Shown here piece after piece: positions 1 through 5,299 of a DNA stretch of 5,424 bases. Source of the DNA: an uncultured Coriobacteriia bacterium. GTDB taxonomy: Bacteria > Actinomycetota > Coriobacteriia > Coriobacteriales > QAMH01. The position numbers were made by a program, and so were the translations under genes. Positions within the stretch are counted from its first letter, which is position 1; the number at the start of each line of letters is the position of its first letter. The stretch is from positions 1-5,424 of the forward strand of contig CABURF010000095.1 of the NCBI GenBank assembly GCA_902493755.1, given 5' to 3'. The notes under the pieces are model-generated. The model had not been told where the DNA came from, searched no databases, and was given only the letters and a program-made list of their open reading frames with translations.

Positions 1-685
1 AGCGCATGCACTCACGCTCGGATGCGTCGAAGCGCGCAAAGAGCATGTCGACGTCGGCAAACTCGAAATCATAAGCGCTCTGCTCGCGCTCGTTCTCGTA
101 GAAGACGTCGCCGTAGGTGAAGATCGCACCATCAGGACCCTTGCTCCAGACGAGGTCGTAGACACTGTCGACGCCCTGGATGTACATGGCAAGACGCTCG
201 AGGCCATACGTGATCTCGGCGGGAACGGGGTCGCACTCGATACCACCGACCTGCTGGAAGTACGTGAACTGCGTGACCTCCATGCCGTTGAGCCAGACCT
301 CCCAACCCAAGCCCCAGGCCCCCAGCGTGGGACTCTCCCAGTCGTCCTCGACAAAGCGCACGTCATGCTGATGCGGCTCGATGCCAATGGCGCGCAGAGA
401 ACCGAGATAGAGCTCCTGAACGTCATCGGGAGAGGGCTTGAGGATGACTTGGAACTGATAGTAGTGCTGCATGCGATTGGGGTTGGCACCATAGCGGCCA
501 TCGGTCGGACGGCGGCACGGCTGCACATATGCGGTCTTCCAGGTACCAGGGCCGAGCGCACGCAGCGCTGTCGCGGTGTGATAGGTGCCCGCACCCACCT
601 CGGAGTCGTATGGCTGCAAAATGACACAGCCCTGATCTGCCCAGTACTGCTGCAGGGTCAAAATGATGTCTTGAAAGGTCAGCAT
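1..685 (-). CDS. glyQ: Glycyl-tRNA synthetase alpha subunit, 3' end cut off by the window edge
   Basis: This is the catalytic alpha chain of the two-subunit (alpha2beta2) glycyl-tRNA synthetase, which activates glycine with ATP and charges tRNA-Gly in the cytoplasm. Translating from the ATG at 685 gives 228 residues that run open through the edge; family members are roughly 280-300 residues, so about a fifth is missing. Recognisable class II blocks are MLTFQDIILTLQQYWADQGC at the N-terminus, QPCRRPTDGRYG at 55-66, NRMQHYYQFQVILKPSPD at 70-87, VEDDWESPTLGAWGLGWEVW at 112-131, and the motif 3-like EITYGLERLAMYIQGVDSVY at 157-176. The start is fixed by the family N-terminus; the ribosome binding site is weak (GGATAGAGAG just before the ATG). 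It lies 46 bases after lepB with no terminator between, so co-transcription is likely. The beta chain gene glyS would be expected beyond position 1. Identification is very secure. Confidence 0.96.
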   Translation of the reverse strand, partial: MLTFQDIILTLQQYWADQGCVILQPYDSEVGAGTYHTATALRALGPGTWKTAYVQPCRRPTDGRYGANPNRMQHYYQFQVILKPSPDDVQELYLGSLRAIGIEPHQHDVRFVEDDWESPTLGAWGLGWEVWLNGMEVTQFTYFQQVGGIECDPVPAEITYGLERLAMYIQGVDSVYDLVWSKGPDGAIFTYGDVFYENEREQSAYDFEFADVDMLFARFDASERECMR

Positions 686-731
686 GCTCTCTATCCAATC
701 GTGCGTACCATGCGATATGGTCTGCTTGCTT

Positions 732-1265
732 CTACAGTGTGCCAATGCGATCGAGGGGCCAGTACCTGAACACGGCACGTCCCGTGATGTCTTCCATGTT
801 GACGGCGCCAAAGGCGCGGCTGTCCGCAGAGTTCGTGCGATTATCACCCATGACCCAGACATAGCCCTCGGGCACTACGTAGGGATATTGAATGCCGGAA
901 TTCAGGTCGTTGCTCGGCTTGCCCTGCGTATACGGCTCGTCGAGACGCACGCCGTCCACATACACGGCACCGTCACGCAAGTCGACCGTCTGACCACCCG
1001 TGGCGATAATACGCTTGATGAGCACGCGCTCTGAGTCAGACGGATCCTCGAAGGTGATGATGTCGCCTTGAGCGGGCTCGCCGAAGGCATAGCTCAGCTT
1101 CTCGGAGAAGACACGGTCACCTATCTCAATGGTCTGTTCCATCGAGCCAGAGGGAATTTCGTAGGGCTGCATGATAAAACGCGTGAAGAGCGTGGCCAAG
1201 CCAACGGCAACCACGATGATGAGAAGTATCTCGATAACCAGGCGCAATGGCGAGCTCTTTTTCAC
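732..1265 (-). CDS. lepB: Signal peptidase I
   Basis: Membrane-bound serine protease that cleaves signal peptides from exported proteins on the outer face of the cytoplasmic membrane. The predicted protein has 177 residues. A short basic N-terminus (KK) is followed by one hydrophobic segment at about 9-28. Then come box B, PSGSMEQT at 38-45, with the nucleophile Ser41; box D around RVLIKRIIATGG at 80-91, with the general-base lysine Lys84; and box E, GDNRTNSADSRAFG at 140-153. Single-spanning and compact, it resembles the Gram-positive type rather than the two-span E. coli type. I choose the GTG at 1265 because AAGGAG lies 7 bases upstream; a longer reading frame begins with TTG at 1295 but has no comparable ribosome binding site and adds a charged stretch before the membrane segment. 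It sits 69 bases after trmD and 46 bases before glyQ. Confidence 0.95.
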   Translation of the reverse strand: MKKSSPLRLVIEILLIIVVAVGLATLFTRFIMQPYEIPSGSMEQTIEIGDRVFSEKLSYAFGEPAQGDIITFEDPSDSERVLIKRIIATGGQTVDLRDGAVYVDGVRLDEPYTQGKPSNDLNSGIQYPYVVPEGYVWVMGDNRTNSADSRAFGAVNMEDITGRAVFRYWPLDRIGTL

Positions 1266-1272
1266 GGATGCA

Positions 1273-1278
1273 CTCCTT
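1273..1278 (-). promoter_or_regulatory. Ribosome binding site that decides the lepB start
   Basis: On the minus strand AAGGAG is followed by 7 bases and then GTG at 1265. This is the best Shine-Dalgarno match near lepB. It lies inside the longer TTG-started reading frame from 1295, which argues that translation starts at the GTG. Confidence 0.8.
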
Positions 1279-1309
1279 CCTTCCCTCAAAACCAAACATG
1301 TAAGCGTAT

Positions 1310-1338
1310 ATGATAGCGCGACCAGACCGGTATCTCAG
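1310..1338 (-). promoter_or_regulatory. Possible lepB promoter overlapping the end of trmD
   Basis: On the minus strand CTGAGA (1338-1333, 4 of 6 to TTGACA) and TATCAT (1315-1310, 5 of 6 to TATAAT) are separated by 17 bases. The -35 box overlaps the trmD stop codon. The expected start of transcription near 1303 would give a leader of about 38 bases to the lepB GTG. The 69-base gap is larger than any other gap inside this gene cluster, which fits an internal promoter, but the match may be chance and lepB could equally be read from the upstream operon. Confidence 0.35.
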
Positions 1339-2066
1339 TCAGAATCGGAACGAATGGCATCTGCGTACGTGCATTCCTCGTCCGCAAGCTCGGCGGCATC
1401 GAGCATATCGGGGCGCAGCAGCGCCGTCCTCTCGATGGCGGCGCGTCGGCGCCATGCCGCAATCGCCCCATGATTGCCCGAGAGCAGCACCTCGGGCACT
1501 TCCATATCACGATAGACAGCAGGCCGCGTATACTGCGGAAACTCGAGAAGATTATCGGCAAAAGACTCCTCGACGGCGCTGTTCTCGTCACCGAGCGCGC
1601 CGGGAAGCAAGCGGCACACCGCATCGGTAACGACCATGGCGGCAAGCTCGCCACCCGTCAAAACATAATCACCGAGGCTGACGCAGCGGTCGGCAAGCGT
1701 ATAGGCGCGCTCGTCGATACCCTCGTAACGCCCACACACCATGAGCAAGCGCTCATAACCCGCAAGCTCGGCGGCCATGTCCTGGTTGAAGGGACGACCT
1801 GTAGGTGTGAAGAAGATGACATGGGGTTTGGGACCCGTCGAGCAAATGCTCTCGACGGCTTCGAAGATGGGCGGACAGCACATGAGCAGCCCGGATCCTC
1901 CCCCATAGATCTCGTCGTCAGTCGTGCGATGTCTATCATGCGTCCAGTCGCGCAGGTCATACGCATGGAAATCGAGTATGCCCTTCTTGCGGGCACGGCC
2001 GAGTATGGAACTCGACATGACTCCTTCGAACATCTCGGGGAAAATCGAAAGCGTCTCGACAATCAT
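1335..2066 (-). CDS. trmD: tRNA (guanine-37-N1)-methyltransferase
   Basis: SPOUT-fold methyltransferase that uses S-adenosylmethionine to make m1G37, next to the anticodon, in tRNAs for proline and for some leucine and arginine codons; the modification prevents +1 frameshifting. The protein has 243 residues, the normal family size. Visible family blocks are the N-terminal MIVETLSIFPEMFEGV, YGGGSGLLM at 54-62, FTPTGRPF at 86-93, CGRYEGIDER at 111-120 and LGDYVLTGGELA at 131-142, the last three building the trefoil-knot cofactor site. The block ESFADNLLEFPQYTRP carries Asp171, equivalent to the essential aspartate in E. coli TrmD (Asp169). The ATG at 2066 overlaps the rimM stop in an ATGA junction (2063-2066), a sign of translational coupling. 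The usual next gene, rplS, is absent and lepB follows. The protein ends with an acidic tail (DSD). Confidence 0.97.
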   Translation of the reverse strand: MIVETLSIFPEMFEGVMSSSILGRARKKGILDFHAYDLRDWTHDRHRTTDDEIYGGGSGLLMCCPPIFEAVESICSTGPKPHVIFFTPTGRPFNQDMAAELAGYERLLMVCGRYEGIDERAYTLADRCVSLGDYVLTGGELAAMVVTDAVCRLLPGALGDENSAVEESFADNLLEFPQYTRPAVYRDMEVPEVLLSGNHGAIAAWRRRAAIERTALLRPDMLDAAELADEECTYADAIRSDSD

Positions 2067-2578
2067 GACTCGACCAAACCATCCATGACGCGCGTACGTA
2101 TAGCCTCGTCTGCATCTTCGGGATACGAGACGATGACCTCGTCCACGACCGGGACGAGCACCTCCCCATGCGGGCCGTCAATGACCCACACGTCATGGGC
2201 GGCCGTCTCGATGACCTCGCGTATCTCGCCGAGCTCGCCATGACGCTCGTCAATGACCGTGCGTCCAATCTCGAGCAGAGGATTATCGAGGCCTTCGAGA
2301 TTGCGTACGTCGGCCAGAAGAAAGCGCCCGGCAATCTGCTCGGCAGCATCGATCGTGTCAATGCCTTCGAAGCGCAATTGGTAGGTATTGCCCGCACCTT
2401 CGCTCACTGACGTGACATCAAGCTCACGCGGACCCTGCAAGGTGGGCGGGACGACGTGGACGTGCAAGCCCTCATAGACGGAAAAGGGAAGGTTGCCGGC
2501 CGTCGTGGCCGTAACCTCCCCCTCAAGCCCGCGTGCCTTACCGACGCGAGCGACAAGTTCGTATTCTGTACGAGACAT
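2063..2578 (-). CDS. rimM: Ribosome maturation factor RimM
   Basis: Assembly factor that binds ribosomal protein S19 in the head of the 30S subunit and helps late 16S rRNA processing. The protein has 171 residues, typical of the family. The N-terminal RimM barrel contains VARVGKARGLEGEV at about 9-22, the counterpart of the common VG..HGL.GEV block, and FEGIDTIDAAEQIAGRFLLA at 70-89. The C-terminal PRC-barrel includes GELGEIREVIE at 114-124 and VLVPVVDEVIVSYPED at 140-155. The start at 2578 is chosen because the conserved block begins about ten residues later and the ATG lies 7 bases after the khpA stop; in-frame upstream sequence is low-complexity Ser/Arg from the khpA antisense-like frame and not RimM-like. 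The ribosome binding site is weak, so reinitiation after khpA is likely. Its stop overlaps the trmD start. Confidence 0.95.
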   Translation of the reverse strand: MSRTEYELVARVGKARGLEGEVTATTAGNLPFSVYEGLHVHVVPPTLQGPRELDVTSVSEGAGNTYQLRFEGIDTIDAAEQIAGRFLLADVRNLEGLDNPLLEIGRTVIDERHGELGEIREVIETAAHDVWVIDGPHGEVLVPVVDEVIVSYPEDADEAIRTRVMDGLVES

Positions 2579-2585
2579 ACAGCTG

Positions 2586-2840
2586 CTACTCGGCGAGCTC
2601 GACCTCGACACGGAAACCGTCTTGCGAGGCAGCAGCGCGAGCAAGCGTGCGAATCGCCTTGATGATACGGCCCTGACGACCGATGATCTTGCCGATATCG
2701 CTCTCGTCAACTTCGATCTCGATGAACAGCTCGCCGTTTTCCTGATCAGTGCCGGTAACGGTCGCTGCCCCGGGATTCTCGACAATCTGCTCGACGAGCG
2801 TACGGACGAGCTGCGTGACGTCTTCGAACGACTCGACCAT
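2586..2840 (-). CDS. khpA: KH-domain RNA-binding protein KhpA (YlqC family)
   Basis: A small single-KH-domain RNA-binding protein of 84 residues. In Gram-positive bacteria the family partners with KhpB (Jag/EloR) and affects cell elongation and small RNA or mRNA binding. The KH signature is IGKIIGRQGRIIKAIRTL at about 49-66, with the GxxG loop as Gly54-Arg-Gln-Gly57. The N-terminal part VTQLVRTLVEQIVENPGAATV at 8-28 matches the family's usual opening (a helix ending in VENP). The ATG at 2840 follows the rpsP stop after only 3 bases, and the closest purine-rich stretch (GGAGAAGAG) lies within the rpsP end, so translation is probably coupled to rpsP. Position between rpsP and rimM is the classical one for this gene in Gram-positive and actinobacterial genomes. 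Confidence 0.95.
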   Translation of the reverse strand: MVESFEDVTQLVRTLVEQIVENPGAATVTGTDQENGELFIEIEVDESDIGKIIGRQGRIIKAIRTLARAAASQDGFRVEVELAE

Positions 2841-2843
2841 GGC

Positions 2844-3260
2844 CTACTCTTCTCCGGCCTCTTCGGACTCGCCCTCTTCGGCCTCGGCCTCGGCTGCTGC
2901 AGCGGCCTCCTCGGCTGCCTTGCGAGCTGCCTCTTCGGCGGCCTTCTTGGCGGCTTCCTCGGCGGCGATCCTGTTAGCCTCGGTCTTGTTGGCGATACGC
3001 TGGGCGAGCTTCTCGGGCAACGGCTCGTTCTTCACGCTCGCGATGATCTTGGCAACGCGATCGGACGGCTGAGCGCCCTTGGCAATCCACTCATCGACCT
3101 TGGCAACATCGAGATCGATGACCGAAGTATCCCCCGCAGGGTCGTAGGTGCCGACCTGCTCGATGATACGACCGTCGCGCTTCTTGCGCTGATCGGCGAC
3201 CACGATGCGATAGAACGGGGCTTTGTGGGCACCATGACGTGCCAGACGGATGACTACCAA
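2844..3260 (-). CDS. rpsP: 30S ribosomal protein S16 with a long Ala/Glu-rich tail, TTG start
   Basis: S16 is a 30S subunit protein that binds 16S rRNA early and stabilises the body of the subunit. The core at residues 1-82 is clear: VVIRLARHGAHKAPFYRIVV at 2-21, KRDGRIIEQVGTYDP at 27-41, and the WIAKGAQPSDRV block at 59-69. The start codon is TTG at 3260; AAGGAG lies 5 bases upstream and the family always begins with M-x-x-I-R-L, so no other start fits. Against about 82 residues in E. coli, this protein has 138: residues 83-138 form a predicted helical tail rich in Ala, Glu and some Lys (units such as AAEEAAKKAAEEA), becoming purely acidic (EAEAEEGESEEAGEE) at the end. Similar but variable tails are common in actinobacterial S16. 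It is the first gene of the rpsP-khpA-rimM-trmD unit. Confidence 0.97.
   Translation of the reverse strand: MVVIRLARHGAHKAPFYRIVVADQRKKRDGRIIEQVGTYDPAGDTSVIDLDVAKVDEWIAKGAQPSDRVAKIIASVKNEPLPEKLAQRIANKTEANRIAAEEAAKKAAEEAARKAAEEAAAAAEAEAEEGESEEAGEE
2847..3014 (-). repeat. rpsP: Imperfect GCx/GAG codon repeat encoding the S16 tail
   Basis: The part of rpsP that encodes residues 83-138 is built of alternating Ala and Glu/Lys codons, which appear on the plus strand as repeated gcctcctcggc/gccttcttggcgg-like units between about 2860 and 2965. It is low-complexity coding sequence, not an independent repeat element, but such tracts can expand or contract by slippage in multiples of three. Confidence 0.6.
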
Positions 3261-3265
3261 AACTT

Positions 3266-3271
3266 CTCCTT
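3266..3271 (-). promoter_or_regulatory. Ribosome binding site that supports the rpsP TTG start
   Basis: Minus-strand AAGGAG is followed by 5 bases (AAGTT) and then TTG at 3260. The spacing and the strength of the match confirm the non-ATG start of S16. Confidence 0.8.
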
Positions 3272-3279
3272 CAATCTAT

Positions 3280-3300
3280 CGCCTGCACCCATTGCAGGCG
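3280..3300 (-). promoter_or_regulatory. Stem-loop in the rpsP leader, close to the ribosome binding site
   Basis: CGCCTGCA (minus 3300-3293) pairs perfectly with TGCAGGCG (3287-3280), an 8-pair stem with a 5-base loop. No run of T follows on either strand, so it does not look like an intrinsic terminator. Its base lies 8 bases upstream of the AAGGAG of rpsP, where it could influence ribosome access or mRNA stability. The function is inferred from position only. Confidence 0.5.
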
Positions 3301-3315
3301 TGAAATTGAGACCAG

Positions 3316-3334
3316 GCGCGATGACGGGTCGCGC
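3316..3334 (-). promoter_or_regulatory. Second, upstream stem-loop in the rpsP leader
   Basis: GCGCGA and TCGCGC form a 6-pair GC-rich stem around a 7-base loop (3322-3328). If transcription starts near 3338 this hairpin sits at the very 5' end of the rpsP mRNA, where it could protect the transcript. There is no T-run, so it is not a proS terminator. It may be chance in GC-rich DNA. Confidence 0.35.
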
Positions 3335-3344
3335 ACGAACCGAC

Positions 3345-3382
3345 ATTGTAACGCAAACTATGCGTGATGGAATAGCTTTTTT
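3345..3382 (-). promoter_or_regulatory. Candidate promoter of the rpsP operon with an A-tract upstream
   Basis: On the minus strand the -10 box TACAAT (3350-3345, 5 of 6 to TATAAT) stands 17 bases after a weak -35 ATTCCA (3373-3368). Directly upstream is AAAAAA (3382-3377), positioned like an UP element, which is common in front of ribosomal protein and rRNA promoters. Transcription would start near 3338 and give a leader of about 78 bases. No terminator follows proS, so read-through from proS may also feed the operon. Confidence 0.45.
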
Positions 3383-5119
3383 CTACATCGAGGTGGTCAC
3401 AGGCTCGAGAGCCGCAAGCGCATCGTGTACCGTACGGATGATGCGAGAAACGGCCTCGCTCGTATCGAGCTCGACCTTCTCGCCCGTCGCTCGGTCCTTG
3501 AACTCCACGATATCGTTTTGCGCGCCGCGCTTGCCAACAATCAGCTGATACGGCCAGCCGATGAGGTCGGCATCGGCGAACTTGACTCCGGCGCGCTCGT
3601 CTCGGTCATCAAGAGCGACCTCGATACCCGCCGCCTCGAGTTCATCGGCAAGCTTGTACGCGAGCGGCTCGACAAGATCGTCACCCATCTGCAGGGGAAT
3701 TACACAGACATGGGCAGGAGCGATGCTCGCGGGCCAATACATGCCGTTCTCATCATTGCGTTGCTCGACGACAGCCGCCATCGAGCGTGTCACGCCAATG
3801 CCGTAGCAACCCATGACGTAGGGCTTCTCGACACCGTCGGCATCCATGTATGTGGCGTTCATGGCCTCGGAGTACTTCGTGCCAAGTTTGAAGACCTGAC
3901 TCACCTCGATGCCGCGCGAACCCGAGAGCACCTTGCCGCAAGCAGGGCACAGGTCACCTGGCTTGGCGAGTACGAGGTCAATCCAGACATCGGGCATAAA
4001 GTCACGACCTGGCTCGGCACCCAGGAAGTGATAGCCGTCCTCATTGGCGCCGACGGCCCAGGCGTGCGTACCCTCAAGCGAGGCATCGCATATGCAGACG
4101 ACGCCATCTGGCAGACCAACGGGGCCCATCGAACCCTTGTGCAAACCCGCCTCGAACATCTCCTCGTCCGTGAGCAAACGCCAGCCATCGATGGCCTTCT
4201 CGGCCTTGATGTCGTTGAGCTCATGATCGCCTGGAATGAACAGGGCGTAGATCTTGCCATCATCGCCCGTACCCGACAAAGCCTTCACGGTCGCGTTCTC
4301 GGGCACGTCGAGAAAGGCCGCGAGGTCTGCGATGGTGTGCACGCCCGGCGTGGCAATCTTCTCGAGCGCACGCTCATCGCCGAGCGCCATCGTCACACCT
4401 ACCTGAGCTGCCTCGGCATCGGCCGCAAAACCGCAGGTGCAATGAACGAGATCGGACTCGCCGGCATCGGCAAGCGCCATGAACTCGCAGGTCTCCGAGC
4501 CGCCAATCTGGCCGGAATCCGCCTCGACCATGCGATACTCGAGACCGAGCCGCTCGCACACGCGTGCGTAGGCAACCTCCATGTCGCGATAGCTCTCGTC
4601 GAGCGACTCCTCGTCGGCGTTGAAACTGTACGCATCCTTCATCACGAACTCACGCGTCCTGAACAGCCCGAAGCGTGGGCGCATCTCGTCACGGAACTTC
4701 ACCTGCATCTGCCATAGCGTGCAGGGTAGGTCCTTGTAACTGCGCAGCTCATCGCGCACGAGGCTCGTAATGAGCTCTTCATGCGTGGGGCCGAGACAAA
4801 GCTCGCGCTCGTGTCGGTCATTGAGGCGCATGAGCTCGGGGCCGTAATCATCCCAGCGTCCCGACTCGTGCCAGAGCTCGGCAGGCTGCAGGATGGGCAT
4901 GAGGATCTCCTGAGCACCCGTCGCGTTCATCTCCTCGCGCACGATGTCTTGAACCTTGTTGAGCACGGTCATGCCAAGAGGCAAGAAGGTGTAGGTACCC
5001 GATCCCATCTGACGAATCATGCCCGCGCGAAGCAGCAGCTTGTGGCTTGCGATATCTGCTCCAGCAGGATCTTCCTTCAACGTCGGACAATAGGTCTTGC
5101 TCATACGCATGATGTTCAT
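3383..5119 (-). CDS. proS: Prolyl-tRNA synthetase, bacterial type with editing domain
   Basis: Class II synthetase that charges tRNA-Pro and clears mischarged Ala-tRNA-Pro. The protein has 578 residues, close to the 565-575 usual for the type. In order: TLKEDPAGADIASHKLLLRAG at 13-33; the proline-binding loop PTHEE at 111-115; motif 2, FRDEMRPRFGLFRTREF at 142-158; the YbaK-like editing insert at about 225-385, with the lysine Lys279 (ATVKAL), GDHELND at 297-303, the GSMGP loop at 329-333 and His364 (GYHFLG); motif 3, GCYGIGVTRS at 437-446; and a C-terminal anticodon-binding domain from about 465. I place the start at the ATG at 5119 because GAGGG lies 6 bases upstream; the frame is open to 5230, but that would start inside the terminator of the previous gene and add a Cys-rich stretch foreign to the family. 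It stands alone, between a terminator and the rpsP operon. Confidence 0.97.
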   Translation of the reverse strand: MNIMRMSKTYCPTLKEDPAGADIASHKLLLRAGMIRQMGSGTYTFLPLGMTVLNKVQDIVREEMNATGAQEILMPILQPAELWHESGRWDDYGPELMRLNDRHERELCLGPTHEELITSLVRDELRSYKDLPCTLWQMQVKFRDEMRPRFGLFRTREFVMKDAYSFNADEESLDESYRDMEVAYARVCERLGLEYRMVEADSGQIGGSETCEFMALADAGESDLVHCTCGFAADAEAAQVGVTMALGDERALEKIATPGVHTIADLAAFLDVPENATVKALSGTGDDGKIYALFIPGDHELNDIKAEKAIDGWRLLTDEEMFEAGLHKGSMGPVGLPDGVVCICDASLEGTHAWAVGANEDGYHFLGAEPGRDFMPDVWIDLVLAKPGDLCPACGKVLSGSRGIEVSQVFKLGTKYSEAMNATYMDADGVEKPYVMGCYGIGVTRSMAAVVEQRNDENGMYWPASIAPAHVCVIPLQMGDDLVEPLAYKLADELEAAGIEVALDDRDERAGVKFADADLIGWPYQLIVGKRGAQNDIVEFKDRATGEKVELDTSEAVSRIIRTVHDALAALEPVTTSM

Positions 5120-5125
5120 GTTGTA

Positions 5126-5130
5126 CCCTC
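5126..5130 (-). promoter_or_regulatory. Ribosome binding site that decides the proS start
   Basis: Minus-strand GAGGG is followed by 6 bases and the ATG at 5119. Two further in-frame ATGs (5110 and 5104) follow, but the site is too far from them (15 and 21 bases), so the first ATG is preferred. Confidence 0.7.
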
Positions 5131-5179
5131 GCTTGCGCTCGTGCTCGAAACATATGCCGCACATGGTACCACGTAGGCG

Positions 5180-5207
5180 ATTACATGACGCGCACCGCAG
5201 AGCGCAA
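5180..5207 (-). promoter_or_regulatory. Possible proS promoter directly after the upstream terminator
   Basis: On the minus strand TTGCGC (5207-5202) and TGTAAT (5185-5180, 5 of 6 to TATAAT) are 16 bases apart. The expected transcription start near 5173 would leave a leader of about 54 bases. The -35 box uses the T residues that trail the terminator stem. A promoter is needed here because the previous transcript is terminated, but these boxes are only a fair match. Confidence 0.4.
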
Positions 5208-5240
5208 AGAAGGGCGGACGCACAAAGCATCCGCCCTTCT
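5208..5240 (-). terminator. Rho-independent terminator of the gene at the right edge
   Basis: On the minus strand AGAAGGGCGGA (5240-5230) pairs perfectly with TCCGCCCTTCT (5218-5208): 11 pairs, 11-base interior that can add two more pairs around a 5-base loop. The stem is followed by TTTGCG, so with the end of the stem the T-rich tail is CTTCTTT, short but acceptable. It lies 60 bases after the stop codon at 5300. The plus strand lacks a T-run here, so it acts in one direction. Confidence 0.8.
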
Positions 5241-5299
5241 CACACGCTCCCCTGCCAACCAGAGTTCTCGGTCTCGAGAGCCCATCTATATCGAAGGAT

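Noticed and set aside
707..721. Small inverted repeat ACCAT/ATGGT between lepB and glyQ
   Set aside because: Five weak pairs and no T-run; not convincing as a terminator or operator.
1266..1295. A longer LepB beginning with TTG at 1295
   Set aside because: The AAGGAG at 1278-1273 lies inside this extension at ideal distance from the GTG at 1265, and no comparable site precedes 1295.
1382..1775. A 16-base direct repeat (1382-1397 and 1760-1775) within trmD
   Set aside because: Both copies are in the same frame and encode AAELA-like residues with the favoured codons, so the identity is explained by coding.
1470..2243. A 257-codon plus-strand frame opposite trmD and rimM
   Set aside because: Antisense shadow of two unambiguous conserved genes; no domain seen.
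2493..3548. A 351-codon plus-strand frame encoding a Gly/Leu/Phe-rich, membrane-like stretch
   Set aside because: The hydrophobic low-complexity part (about 2850-2960) is exactly opposite the Ala/Glu codon repeats of the S16 tail, and the frame runs over four real features. It is an artefact of that repeat.
3425..4717. A 430-codon open frame on the plus strand opposite proS
   Set aside because: It is the antisense shadow of a clearly conserved ProRS. GC-rich codon use in the real gene suppresses stops on the opposite strand, and the product has no recognisable domain.
5120..5207. T-box riboswitch in front of proS
   Set aside because: Only about 88 bases separate the terminator stem and the ATG, too short for a T-box leader, and no T-box sequence or antiterminator is visible.
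5120..5230. A 37-residue Cys-rich N-terminal extension of ProRS
   Set aside because: It would start within the terminator stem of the preceding gene and is unlike the family, while the ATG at 5119 has a good ribosome binding site.
5266..5279. Short stem TCTCG/CGAGA after the right-edge gene
   Set aside because: Only five pairs with a 4-base loop and no T-run; the terminator downstream at 5208-5240 is far stronger.
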